Shown in pieces: positions 26,362-34,663 of a DNA stretch of 48,693 nucleotides. Within the stretch, counting starts at the first letter, position 1; every line of letters begins with the position of its first letter. The position numbers were made by a program, and so were the translations under genes. The notes beneath the pieces are model-generated. The model saw only the letters and a program-made list of their open reading frames with translations, was not told the DNA's origin and did no database searches. This stretch comes from Liquorilactobacillus uvarum DSM 19971 (GTDB lineage Bacteria > Bacillota > Bacilli > Lactobacillales > Lactobacillaceae): positions 1-48,693 of the forward strand of contig NZ_AZEG01000017.1 of assembly GCF_001434935.1 (NCBI RefSeq), in the 5' to 3' direction.

Positions 26362-29187
26362 TTAATAATTTAAAACAGTTTCAGTTATAAAATATAGCTC
26401 ATCCTCCGGGAGTTTGATTTTAAGCGGTCTTATACTTAAAGCAAGGGTCTCCTTTACCACTGGTAAAGTGTCTTTTACTTCACAGCTTGGTACTTCAGTG
26501 TATTTGGCCGTGTTTTTTCTTAAAACACGTTCAAGAGCGAAAGCCGTATGAACGATACATTTTATCTGTCGACTATTGGAAAAATCTTCCTGCATTTTAC
26601 TCTGCAACTTATTCATCCAGTCAACAAGCATCTGATATACCAAAAACGGATTAAGATAAACCAAGTGCGTGTGTAAAACATCTTCACACATGTTCGACAC
26701 AACTATATTCTTGTCAATTGTCGATTCTGGAAATTTAACACTAGGATCCATCAGTGCAATCAATTGTTTCTCACCATTTCCGGCGATCAAGTCCTCCAAT
26801 GAAATATATGGAATTGCCACACTAGGCTGCTTGGTCCCAACTGCTGCAATTATCTCATATTCACTAGTAATTTTTGGAATCTCCTCAGCCATTTTCAAAG
26901 CTGAAATAGTAATGATTTTTATTTGTTCCGAAGTTGTTTTAGAAACAATCTCACTGATGATCTGCTTTAACTTTCTTGCCGTCCCGCTGCCAGACATACA
27001 AATTGAAACAATAGCTTTCTTCTGTCCAGTCGTGTCTGGCGTAAGTTGACCTATCATTTGTGCCATATCCTGCTTAATCGAAACATAAATTGTACCAAGA
27101 TCCATATCTAAATAATTTACTTTCCGCAATGCATCCAAAACAAGTGATGTCGTAACATTAGGTAGTGTCCTTAACGGAACACCTGTCATTTTCTCTAATC
27201 TGTGGTTGAACATCGCCAATGATCCCATATCGACCAGCAGTAATACACCCTTGCCTTGATTAAGCTTTTTTGTTAATTCAGCAAGACTGTCCAAAATTTC
27301 TGTTGGTGAAACGGTCAAAGGCATATTCAATGCTGCAATGTTAGCATCTCCTAAAAGATCTGTTGCAACTTTAACCATCGAAGAAGCAGTGGAATTACCA
27401 TGGGCCGCCACTAAAATTCCAACTTTTTTACCTTCGGACATTGATTTAATTGAAGTTAGGAGCATCGTCAAATAAATAACTTCCATATCCGGCATTTTAA
27501 CGGCAAAGGTCCTGCTAATCTCCTTTTGAAAAGTCTGTGCCACCCGATATTCCTGTTCATGTGCATGTTTTATTTTGTTGACTTCGTTCTTCATTAAAAG
27601 ATCTGTTTTATTACCACGTTTAAAAAAAGCGTCGATATGCATACTTAAATAATAAATAAAACGTCGATCAAAACGACAATGCAATTGCTCTTCTGCAATT
27701 TGTTTCAAGTGTTCAACAAACTGAGGAATACGTCTATCCACAAACTTGGATAAATTATCGTCACTAACATTTTGTTTGAAAAAGTTCTTGATATGCAAGT
27801 GCATATCAACCATAATATATTGCTGAATGTCGCTTTCTGGTACTCCTTCTGCAGCTAGTGCTTTAACTTTGTTTTCAATTAATTCATAAATATTATCTTT
27901 TTCATCGGGTTGAAGCGTTTTGTCCACATAGAAAACTGTATTGGTATCCAAATATTCAGATATGTTAGCTTTTCTGCGTGCCTTGGCCGAATTTGAAAGC
28001 CATACTTGACGCAATCCCTCTGGCAGATCACGCAATTGCACACTAACTTCATCTTTCGAATCAATGTTGTTTAAGAAAGCCTGCGCGCAAGTCAGCTGCA
28101 CCTGTGACTTTAATTGCCCGACATTACCATAATTGATCTCTGTCAATAAAGCAATAAAAACATCGATTCTAACACTCAAATTTTTTTTAATTCGCTCGAC
28201 TTCTCTCTGAAAAAGAAACTTTGCCAGTTCCACCCGTTCGCTTAATGGTCGTTCCTCAAGCGCTGGAATTGAAATTGTCATCGGAATTCTTCTCAAAAAA
28301 GTCTTCAACATTGAAGAATCAGGATCTTCTGTTGTCGCACAAATAATCAAAACATTTGCACGCCGCCGTTTCTGATTCTCACCTAATCTATTAAAAGTCC
28401 CATTATCAATAAAATAAAATAACATCTCCTGACCTTCTGGCGGAAGGCGATGAACTTCATCTAGCAGCAAAACTCCACTATCTGCCTGCTCGACTAAGCC
28501 TTTTTCATCTTCCGTTGCGCCTGTATAAGCTCCCTTGGCGTGTCCAAAAAGTGTCGACATCAATAATTGCGGATTATTATAATAGTCTGCACAATTGAAA
28601 GAAATTAACGGTGCGTCCTCTTTTAAAATTTTTTTATACCTTGCATACTCATATATTTTATTCGCAAAGTAAGTTTTTCCAGCACCTGTTTGACCTAACA
28701 ACATCATATGTAGACCATGCGGCGGATACATGATTGCTGCCTCAGCCTGAGAAGTTGCTTTTCTTAAACTGCCTTTATACCCAATCATTTTTAGCAAGGG
28801 ATTTTGGGGTTGGTCACTTTTAGTTTTTGATAAATTATCGACACTAGAAGCCTTTTCCCCCTCTTTTTCACGCTTAGTTGCCACCTGTTTTGAATGAGTT
28901 TGAAGTAATTGCTGCAAACTTGAGGTCTCAAAATAATCAAAAGTATGAATAGACAGTTTTTCTTCTACTATTTTCACCGGAAGATAATGAACCGGAAAAG
29001 TTTTAATTTTTAAAACTTTCCCCATTCTTACCATTCTATTTAGTTCAAGTGAAACGTTCGAACGCGATAATCCCAGTGACTGTGCCAGTTCAGTTGCTGA
29101 ATTTCCCTGCTGTTCTAATATTTTATCTTTGTCTGCTTTCTCCCAAATACTCAAAAGATGATTATATACTTTTTCGATCCGTTTCAA
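26362..29187 (-). CDS. levR: LevR-type sigma-54-dependent PTS transcription activator
   Basis: Activator of the neighbouring PTS operon. In order: an N-terminal helix-turn-helix (SATELAQSLGLSRSNVSLELNRM, residues about 27-50); an AAA+ sigma-54 interaction domain with Walker A LGQTGAGKTYFA, GAYTGATE (the GAFTGA loop) and LLLDEVHRLPPEGQE; a PRD domain; an EIIA-mannose-like domain (GILVAAHGNSTASSM); an EIIB-like part (ICMSGSGTARKL); and a C-terminal PRD (CIVHTAFALERVL). Phosphorylation of PRD histidines by HPr and PTS enzymes would set activity. The 941-residue length is typical. The start is a TTG with AAGGAGG seven bases upstream. Confidence 0.93.
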   Translation of the reverse strand: MKRIEKVYNHLLSIWEKADKDKILEQQGNSATELAQSLGLSRSNVSLELNRMVRMGKVLKIKTFPVHYLPVKIVEEKLSIHTFDYFETSSLQQLLQTHSKQVATKREKEGEKASSVDNLSKTKSDQPQNPLLKMIGYKGSLRKATSQAEAAIMYPPHGLHMMLLGQTGAGKTYFANKIYEYARYKKILKEDAPLISFNCADYYNNPQLLMSTLFGHAKGAYTGATEDEKGLVEQADSGVLLLDEVHRLPPEGQEMLFYFIDNGTFNRLGENQKRRRANVLIICATTEDPDSSMLKTFLRRIPMTISIPALEERPLSERVELAKFLFQREVERIKKNLSVRIDVFIALLTEINYGNVGQLKSQVQLTCAQAFLNNIDSKDEVSVQLRDLPEGLRQVWLSNSAKARRKANISEYLDTNTVFYVDKTLQPDEKDNIYELIENKVKALAAEGVPESDIQQYIMVDMHLHIKNFFKQNVSDDNLSKFVDRRIPQFVEHLKQIAEEQLHCRFDRRFIYYLSMHIDAFFKRGNKTDLLMKNEVNKIKHAHEQEYRVAQTFQKEISRTFAVKMPDMEVIYLTMLLTSIKSMSEGKKVGILVAAHGNSTASSMVKVATDLLGDANIAALNMPLTVSPTEILDSLAELTKKLNQGKGVLLLVDMGSLAMFNHRLEKMTGVPLRTLPNVTTSLVLDALRKVNYLDMDLGTIYVSIKQDMAQMIGQLTPDTTGQKKAIVSICMSGSGTARKLKQIISEIVSKTTSEQIKIITISALKMAEEIPKITSEYEIIAAVGTKQPSVAIPYISLEDLIAGNGEKQLIALMDPSVKFPESTIDKNIVVSNMCEDVLHTHLVYLNPFLVYQMLVDWMNKLQSKMQEDFSNSRQIKCIVHTAFALERVLRKNTAKYTEVPSCEVKDTLPVVKETLALSIRPLKIKLPEDELYFITETVLNY

Positions 29188-29202
29188 CCTTTGTCCTCCT
29201 TT

Positions 29203-29601
29203 TTACTTAACCATCTCCAACGTAGTTCGAATTCTTTTGAGATTCTTGATGTGCCATGGTGTTCGATTTAACTTGGGCAAATTCATTTTTAAAATAATTT
29301 TATTTCCATCCTTCATTTTCTCATTAGTTTCAATAATCAACTGTGTTGACATCATTTTATCTTTTAAATACATTTTTTGAATTTGGTTTTTATTCAGGGA
29401 AAAGCCCTTAGAAAAAGTGTCAAAATTACTCTGGTACTGTGCTGCAAAGAAAAAATCACGACTCACGTAAATACAATTCATCTTCGGAGCTGATTTAACA
29501 GTATTTATCGAAAGCAAAACTTTTTTTTCATCATAAAAAATTCCTGGAAACTCACTTAACATGTAATTTTTGAATTTGTTTCTATCAATAAAAATCGACA
29601 T
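29203..29601 (-). CDS. uncharacterised protein upstream of the levR-like gene
   Basis: I do not recognise this 132-residue protein. It is basic, probably cytosolic, without a signal peptide or membrane segment. Visible stretches are FPGIFYDEKKVLLSINTVKSAP, a YVSRDFFFAAQYQSNFDTFSKGF segment and a beta-rich part (STQLIIETNEKMKDGNKIILKM); it ends in lysine/arginine-rich sequence. The pattern of short strands could be a PH-like or DUF956-like fold, but I cannot confirm either. The ATG at 29601 has GGGGGAG six bases upstream. Only 15 bases separate it from the activator, so the two are probably one operon. Confidence 0.75.
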   Translation of the reverse strand: MSIFIDRNKFKNYMLSEFPGIFYDEKKVLLSINTVKSAPKMNCIYVSRDFFFAAQYQSNFDTFSKGFSLNKNQIQKMYLKDKMMSTQLIIETNEKMKDGNKIILKMNLPKLNRTPWHIKNLKRIRTTLEMVK

Positions 29602-29782
29602 CACGTACTCCCCCTTTAATATTTTTTATCAGCTTTTGAAACCCATATATCTTTTTTTGCTGATTCGAACAAAACTATAACTAATATGTACTTTATCACA
29701 ATTAACCGCTTTATTAAAAAAACTGCCAAAAATCTCTCTTGTTTGGGATCATTTCATAAGATTGATTTTCTTTACTCGGTAA

Positions 29783-29853
29783 AATAAAAAGGCCAGACAC
29801 TTTTGCCATTTATCTTTGAAATTCATTTCAAAGATAAACACTAATGTCTGTAC
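29783..29853 (-). terminator. terminator of the cysteine-free ribosomal protein operon
   Basis: Nested hairpin: an outer pairing (CAGACA with TGTCTG) and an inner perfect stem TTATCTTTGAAA/TTTCAAAGATAA. On the minus strand it is followed by a T-rich tail. It lies about 40 bases after the 40-residue gene. Confidence 0.8.
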
Positions 29854-29890
29854 CTTCAACCACAAATATTCTGTTTTACATAACTCACTG

Positions 29891-30013
29891 CTATACGGGC
29901 TTATTTTTCTTCTTTTTAGAATCCTTAATAACTTTTAGTGCTGTTTTTCGAGTTTTGATATTAGGACTCTTCAAGTACCTATACGCACTGCTTAGATCCA
30001 TTTCTTTAGCCAT
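29891..30013 (-). CDS. 40-residue basic protein in the Zur-like ribosomal protein operon
   Basis: A tiny gene with an excellent ribosome site (AAAGGAGG, seven bases before the ATG). The product starts MAKEMDLSSAYRYLKSPN and ends in a lysine-rich tail (KKKKNKPV); it is highly basic and has no cysteine. It lies 14 bases after rpsN and before a hairpin terminator, so it belongs to the same transcript. From memory, similar 35-40-residue proteins in lactobacilli and enterococci carry the label 'putative metal homeostasis protein'; I cannot verify that here. Function unknown. Confidence 0.78.
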   Translation of the reverse strand: MAKEMDLSSAYRYLKSPNIKTRKTALKVIKDSKKKKNKPV

Positions 30014-30027
30014 TCATCATTCCTCCT

Positions 30028-30297
30028 TTACCAGCTTGACTTGCGCACACCTGGTATTTGCCCCTTATGAGCCAATTCGCGAAAACGTAAACGCGACATT
30101 CCAAATTTGCGCATATAGGCGTGCGGACGTCCGTCAAACTTGTCACGATTATGCATCCGTGTTGGCGAGGCATTACGTGGAAGGAGACTCAAAGCTTGAT
30201 AATCATGGGCATTCTTCAACTCTAACCTCTTTTGCTTATACTTCATAACAGTTAATTCAATCTTTTTTGCTTTTTCAATTTTTGATTTTTTTGCCAT
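30028..30297 (-). CDS. rpsN: ribosomal protein S14, zinc-independent type
   Basis: Small-subunit ribosomal protein. The 89-residue form ([61 protein letters not shown]) has no cysteines. It is thus the long C-minus form rather than the 61-residue zinc-ribbon S14. Such paralogues replace zinc-binding S14 during zinc shortage. The ATG at 30297 overlaps the rpmG stop by one base, so translation is coupled. An in-frame upstream start would lie inside rpmG and is not used here. Confidence 0.95.
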   Translation of the reverse strand: MAKKSKIEKAKKIELTVMKYKQKRLELKNAHDYQALSLLPRNASPTRMHNRDKFDGRPHAYMRKFGMSRLRFRELAHKGQIPGVRKSSW

Positions 30298-30446
30298 TAT
30301 TTTACCTCTGTAAACCAAATTTTTTTCTTCAATTTAGGCGAATATTTAAGTAGCTTCAATTTTTCTGGTGTATTACGTGTATTCTTGGAAGTTAAATATA
30401 ATCGTTCTTTTGTCTGCATATTACCTAACACAATATTTTTACGCAT
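30297..30446 (-). CDS. rpmG: ribosomal protein L33, zinc-independent type
   Basis: Large-subunit protein L33 of 49 residues: [20 protein letters not shown], then [20 protein letters not shown] and a TEVK end. The four cysteines that bind zinc in the C-plus form are all absent. It is the middle gene of a zinc-independent L32-L33-S14 set. The start ATG has GAGGAGAG upstream; the stop shares one base with the rpsN start. Confidence 0.93.
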   Translation of the reverse strand: MRKNIVLGNMQTKERLYLTSKNTRNTPEKLKLLKYSPKLKKKIWFTEVK

Positions 30447-30457
30447 AACTCTCTCCT

Positions 30458-30622
30458 CTAGTTTACTTTCTTTCCCTTATAAAATCCTTTGGATGAAACA
30501 TGATGCCCTACAATATATTCACCTAATTCTGGATTCCAATAAACAGCGGGACCTTTGATTTTATGTTGTGAACGCCGCTTATTCTTACGGCTTTTCGATG
30601 TTTTTCGTGCTGGAACTGCCAC
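30458..30622 (-). CDS. rpmF: ribosomal protein L32, zinc-independent type
   Basis: Large-subunit protein L32 of 54 residues with a GTG start after GGAGGAG. The N-terminal half ([20 protein letters not shown]) is standard L32. The C-terminal half, normally a four-cysteine zinc ribbon, has no cysteine at all ([20 protein letters not shown]). It is the first gene of the cluster, behind the Zur-like operators. Confidence 0.93.
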   Translation of the reverse strand: MAVPARKTSKSRKNKRRSQHKIKGPAVYWNPELGEYIVGHHVSSKGFYKGKKVN

Positions 30623-30640
30623 AGTATCTCCTCCTAAAAA

Positions 30641-30651
30641 GTAATAATTAC
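30641..30651 (+). promoter_or_regulatory. Zur-like operator, promoter-proximal
   Basis: GTAATAATTAC is a perfect palindrome about its central base and matches the core of the Firmicutes Zur box (CGTAATNATTACG). It lies just downstream of the -10 of the rpmF promoter and ahead of the ribosome site, where a repressor would block transcription. Confidence 0.65.
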
Positions 30652-30658
30652 CATTTAT

Positions 30659-30687
30659 ATAGTAAGTTATTTTAGCCTAGATGTAAA
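30659..30687 (-). promoter_or_regulatory. promoter of the rpmF-rpmG-rpsN operon
   Basis: On the minus strand, -35 TTTACA (30682-30687), a 17-base spacer and -10 TACTAT (30659-30664). It is flanked on both sides by Zur-like sequences. Confidence 0.6.
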
Positions 30688-30708
30688 GAGTAATAATAAC
30701 TATTTACA
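30682..30708 (+). promoter_or_regulatory. Zur-like operator overlapping the -35 region
   Basis: Arms TGTAAA and TTTACA enclose a core GTAATAATAAC (30690-30700) that differs from the downstream GTAATAATTAC by one base. The left arm is the -35 box itself on the other strand, so binding would exclude RNA polymerase. Confidence 0.55.
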
Positions 30709-30921
30709 CATAAAGAATATAATTTCCCACAATTTCAGGCTACGCATCTAAATTTTTTACACCTCTTAAATTTTTTGAATTCGAGTTTGATTACGGTGAA
30801 CCTTTTTGAAAAACACCCACCATGAACATTTAAAATAAAATTCAAATAAAAGTAAAAAACTTCTTAACAATCATGAAAACACAGTAATTAGCAATACAAA
30901 AATAACAATTTTTATATTCAT
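30709..30921. other. intergenic region without gene
   Basis: AT-rich sequence between the ribosomal protein promoter and the larD terminator. No gene, RNA or repeat was recognised in it. Confidence 0.5.
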
Positions 30922-30968
30922 TAAAAAAACAGAATACCAAAAATCAAAAAAGATTTTTGGTATTCTGC
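30922..30968 (-). terminator. terminator of the lar operon
   Basis: The perfect stem AGAATACCAAAAATC/GATTTTTGGTATTCT is followed on the minus strand by seven T residues. It lies about 135 bases after larD. A second stem (GCAGAGG/CCTCTGC, near 30977-31007) without a T run lies between them. Confidence 0.85.
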
Positions 30969-31101
30969 TTTATGTTGCAGAGGACTTAGGTTATAGCCTC
31001 TGCTCTTTATAGTATAAAATATTTAAATTGGGTAAAAATTAATTGCAACACATTTATGATTTAATACTTTGCTATCTAATCACTAGGTTATCGTTTAGTA
31101 A

Positions 31102-31821
31102 CTAAAATAATACCTTGTAAATTGATGCCGCAACAGTTGCGCCTAAGACAGGTGCAACGATCGGAACCCAGCTGTAATTAAATTGTGAACTGCCTTTATA
31201 CTTAAATGGTAAAACAGCATGCAGCAATCTTGGACCAATATCACGTGCCGGATTCAATGCTGGTCCTGTAGGACCACCAAATGAGATAACCAAACACATT
31301 ACTAAGAAACCTAATCCAATGAAGTCAGCACGTGAATCAACTTTATCTGCAGTTATACTTAAAGCGCCAAAAGCCAAAAGAAATGTCCCTATAAATTCAT
31401 TTACAAAACCATTAAACTTGCTATTAACAGCATCAATTGTTGAAAAAGTTCCTAAAATAGCTTCTGGATTTGTTGTTTTTTCATAATATGGTTTATACGC
31501 GATAACTATCATTAATTGACCAAAAATAGCTCCTAAAAGCTGCGCAACAAGATATGGTACTACTTCTCCCCAAGGGAAACTTCCTGTTACAGCAAGGGCA
31601 ATTGTGAAAGCAGGGTTTATTTGTGCTCCTGAAACAGTCGCAAACATTAAAGCAGGAATCATAACACCTATTCCGTATCCAAAACCAATCAAGACCCAGC
31701 CGCCGTGAAAACCTTTCGTTCCTTTTAATTCAACATTAGCAACAGACCCATTGCCAAGCGCAACCATTATCGCTGTTCCAAAGAATTCTGCAAAGCAGCG
31801 TGTTAATAATGAATAATCCAT
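31102..31821 (-). CDS. larD: LarD, aquaglyceroporin-type lactate channel
   Basis: Membrane channel of the MIP/GlpF family; in L. plantarum LarD helps D- and L-lactic acid cross the membrane. The 239-residue protein has six helices and both NPA boxes: SGAQINPAFTIALA and PALNPARDIGPR (the Arg after the second box is the selectivity-filter residue). It is the last gene here, after larE, whereas in L. plantarum larD precedes larE. Six bases separate it from larE. Confidence 0.93.
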   Translation of the reverse strand: MDYSLLTRCFAEFFGTAIMVALGNGSVANVELKGTKGFHGGWVLIGFGYGIGVMIPALMFATVSGAQINPAFTIALAVTGSFPWGEVVPYLVAQLLGAIFGQLMIVIAYKPYYEKTTNPEAILGTFSTIDAVNSKFNGFVNEFIGTFLLAFGALSITADKVDSRADFIGLGFLVMCLVISFGGPTGPALNPARDIGPRLLHAVLPFKYKGSSQFNYSWVPIVAPVLGATVAASIYKVLF

Positions 31822-31827
31822 TTTTTC

Positions 31828-32664
31828 CTATCCCACCAATACTTTCTTCTTAGTATTTTCTGAAAGAACTTCATTCATTCTTCCACTTTCAAAACCGCTC
31901 AAATCAAGTGTCACAAATTCATATCCCAATTTCAAAAGCTTACTATTAATTTCTTTTCTTGAAAGCATGAAGTCAGCAAAAACAGTATCTGGCACTTCAA
32001 CACGAGCAACTGTTCCATGAACTCTAACACGAACGGTCGAGAAACCTAATCCACGCAAATAAGCTTCTGCAGCCATAACTTTTTCAATTTTTTCGCTAGT
32101 TAATTTTGTGTAATAAGGGAAACGAGAAGAGACAGAACATGAGGCAACCTTATTCCAGTTGTTTAATTCTAATTTCTTTGCTATCTCACGAACATCAGTT
32201 TTGTAAATATCTGCAGCTTGTAATACAGATACAGCTTTTTCTTCATCTCTAGCTCTTAACCCAGGACGAAAGTCATTGTTATCATCCATGATCATCCCAT
32301 CTAAAACAGCATCTGCATTGAAATCAGCTGCTAATTTATTAAGCGCCTTATAGAAAATCTTTTTCATGTGATACCATGATTCTGGCGTATTATTACTGAT
32401 ACTTTCATTAGCTAAATAATCCAATTCAATCCCTTGTACATTAACATCCAATTCTTGTGCTAAAGACATAGCTTTGCTATATTCTTCATCAGAAAAAAGT
32501 TCTGAGTTTGCAACAACTGCCAAAACATTTTCTTTACCTAACGTATCGACAGCTTCCTTTAACACAACAGTGGAATCAATTCCGCCTGAAAAACCTACAA
32601 TTACTTTATGGTAGTCGTTCAAGATACTTTGTAATTTTTCTTCTTTTTCCATAAATGTTGTCAT
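31828..32664 (-). CDS. larE: LarE, sulfur insertase for the nickel-pincer cofactor
   Basis: ATP-dependent sulfur transferase that turns the carboxylates of the LarB product into thiocarboxylates. A PP-loop SGGIDST sits near residue 26-32. With the ATG at 32664 (278 residues) the sacrificial cysteine of NKVASCSVSSRFPY falls at residue 176, the same number as the L. plantarum sulfur donor; this and the GGGAG site support that start over an upstream in-frame one. It follows larC by four bases. Confidence 0.96.
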   Translation of the reverse strand: MTTFMEKEEKLQSILNDYHKVIVGFSGGIDSTVVLKEAVDTLGKENVLAVVANSELFSDEEYSKAMSLAQELDVNVQGIELDYLANESISNNTPESWYHMKKIFYKALNKLAADFNADAVLDGMIMDDNNDFRPGLRARDEEKAVSVLQAADIYKTDVREIAKKLELNNWNKVASCSVSSRFPYYTKLTSEKIEKVMAAEAYLRGLGFSTVRVRVHGTVARVEVPDTVFADFMLSRKEINSKLLKLGYEFVTLDLSGFESGRMNEVLSENTKKKVLVG

Positions 32665-32668
32665 TATG

Positions 32669-33904
32669 TTATACTCCCTTATTTTCAATTTCTTGTAAAA
32701 CAGCTAATTTTATTTCTTCAAAACTTTTCCCAGTTTTCTGTGAACACTTTTCGATATCATCGTACTCAACGGAAGATTTGTTTAACCCGCAATAGCTCAA
32801 TCTTTTTATTCCGAATTTGCCATACGAAGTTTGTACTTGTTCGATTCTTCTCTCCATAATCTCTCGGTGCATAGATTTCATGCGCAAGCCAATTGCTGGA
32901 GTATCGCTAAACAAAAACTTAACAAATGTCTCTTGTTGTTCTGCTACAGTCAACAAACAAAGTTTGTAAGCCGGCCGACCTTTTTTCATTATGATAGGTT
33001 CTGCCCAAGCATCCTTAGCTCCTAGCTCAAGCGCCCTTTTAATCGTTATTGATAATTGCTGACCCGTGGCATCATCCAAATTTGTTTCCATAAGTAAAAC
33101 ACGATCATTTGTTTCATCGACCTGCTGCTGACTGAGTTTTGAATTATACAAACTGGCACGCAGAGCATTCAGGCTTCCTGTTTCTCTTTTTCCAAAACCG
33201 TACCCTGTTCTTTCAAGTACGCCATTAGTTATAGATGTATTGAACTCATTCCCCATGCATTTAATGATCGCCATACCAGTTGGAGTTATCAATTCTGTGT
33301 GCACATCAAATCTTTTTTGAATTGGAATCGCAGTATTTAATTGCATTTCCATGACAGCAGGAACGGGAACAGGCACAATACCATGTGCAATCTTAATCGT
33401 CCCCACACCATCGGACAAATTATTAACAACCAGCTTATCAAGCTGTAGCATATCAAATGCAATGGCTGCTCCAACGATATCAACAATTGAATCTAACGCG
33501 CCAACTTCATGAAAATGAACATCTTCCAATTTTTTTCCATGAACCTTCGCTTCAGCAAGAGCAATCTGTTCAAACATCTTAACAGCTTTTTCTTTAACTG
33601 CAGTCTTTAAATTACTTTGCAATATCAATTGCTTAATCATCATGAAATTACGACCATGGTGGTGATGGTGCTGATGCTCATCAAACCCCTGATCTTTAGG
33701 TAAATTTCCATCTAAAACAACATCAAAATTTGTCCCTGTAATACTTGAACGCGCAGTCCGTTCAACCACTATCTGATATCCCGGAACTTTCAATTTATTC
33801 AGCTGTTCTTCAAATTCAGATTGCGATAACCCTAAATCAAACATCGCTCCTAAAAACATGTCACCGCTGATACCAGAAAAAGCATCTAAAACTAAAGTTT
33901 TCAT
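32669..33904 (-). CDS. larC: LarC, nickel insertase (single continuous frame)
   Basis: CTP-dependent nickel insertase that completes the pincer cofactor of LarA. The protein is 411 residues, starting [20 protein letters not shown], with a histidine-rich nickel-storage-like loop ([12 protein letters not shown], near residue 77-88) and a C-terminal domain ([11 protein letters not shown] onward). In L. plantarum the gene is split into larC1 and larC2 joined by programmed frameshifting; here one uninterrupted frame encodes both. Its start overlaps the larB stop by four bases. Confidence 0.96.
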   Translation of the reverse strand: MKTLVLDAFSGISGDMFLGAMFDLGLSQSEFEEQLNKLKVPGYQIVVERTARSSITGTNFDVVLDGNLPKDQGFDEHQHHHHHGRNFMMIKQLILQSNLKTAVKEKAVKMFEQIALAEAKVHGKKLEDVHFHEVGALDSIVDIVGAAIAFDMLQLDKLVVNNLSDGVGTIKIAHGIVPVPVPAVMEMQLNTAIPIQKRFDVHTELITPTGMAIIKCMGNEFNTSITNGVLERTGYGFGKRETGSLNALRASLYNSKLSQQQVDETNDRVLLMETNLDDATGQQLSITIKRALELGAKDAWAEPIIMKKGRPAYKLCLLTVAEQQETFVKFLFSDTPAIGLRMKSMHREIMERRIEQVQTSYGKFGIKRLSYCGLNKSSVEYDDIEKCSQKTGKSFEEIKLAVLQEIENKGV

Positions 33905-34662
33905 ATGTGTTCCTCACTTATCAACCGATTGATCATGCTGGCATTATAAGCTGCCCCAAAACCATTATCAATATTCACAACACTGATTCCCGACGAACAA
34001 CTGTTCAACATTGTAAGTAATGGAGTCATACCACCTAAGTTGCTACCATATCCAATACTGGTTGGTACTGCTATAACTGGATGATCTACTAACCCACCAA
34101 CAACACTGGTCAGTGCACCCTCCATCCCAGCAATTACAATCACCACGTTAGCTTGTCTGATAACATCAAGTTTAGCAAATAAACGATGAATTCCTGCAAC
34201 ACCGACATCATAGATTCGTGTAACTTGATTTCCAAAAATTTCAGCAGTTACGGCCGCTTCCTCAGCTACTTTTATATCAGATGTTCCCGCAGTAACAATA
34301 GCAATATTCCCAACTTCTACTCTCTCTTTATCTTTGAGAGTCAGTGTTTGTGAAACAGCATCGTACTTTAGAAATGGTAGTTCTTTCAGCACTTCGTCAG
34401 CTTTACTTTGTTCAACTCTCGTCGCTAAAATCGACTTTTGACTATCTTTCATTGCTTTTACGATCCCTACGATTTGCTTGGCTGACTTACCTGAACCATA
34501 AATAACTTCTGGATACCCAGTTCGTTGTGCACGTGTTGTATCAATTTTGGCGTAATCTAATTCTTCAAAACTGTCATTACCCAATTTTCCAGCTGCCGCT
34601 GCCGGTGTTAAAGCCTGATCCGCAACATCTTTCAAAACTTTCAGTAATTGTCCTTGATCCAT
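33901..34662 (-). CDS. larB: LarB, nicotinic acid adenine dinucleotide carboxylase/hydrolase
   Basis: First enzyme of nickel-pincer cofactor synthesis: carboxylates the pyridinium ring of NaAD and cleaves the phosphoanhydride. The 253-residue protein has a PurE-like C-terminal domain ([40 protein letters not shown]). Cys222 in NSCSSG corresponds to the cysteine that forms a covalent adduct with NaAD. One base separates it from larA, and it overlaps larC by four. Confidence 0.96.
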   Translation of the reverse strand: MDQGQLLKVLKDVADQALTPAAAAGKLGNDSFEELDYAKIDTTRAQRTGYPEVIYGSGKSAKQIVGIVKAMKDSQKSILATRVEQSKADEVLKELPFLKYDAVSQTLTLKDKERVEVGNIAIVTAGTSDIKVAEEAAVTAEIFGNQVTRIYDVGVAGIHRLFAKLDVIRQANVVIVIAGMEGALTSVVGGLVDHPVIAVPTSIGYGSNLGGMTPLLTMLNSCSSGISVVNIDNGFGAAYNASMINRLISEEHI

Positions 34663-34663
34663 A

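Noticed and set aside
29844-30248. A 134-codon plus-strand open frame across the 40-residue gene and rpsN
   Set aside because: It runs antisense through rpsN and the short gene, both of which have good ribosome sites and, for rpsN, a clear family match.
30975-31008. Hairpin GCAGAGG/CCTCTGC after larD as the lar terminator
   Set aside because: It lacks a T run on the minus strand; the stem at 30931-30966 with seven T residues is the better terminator.
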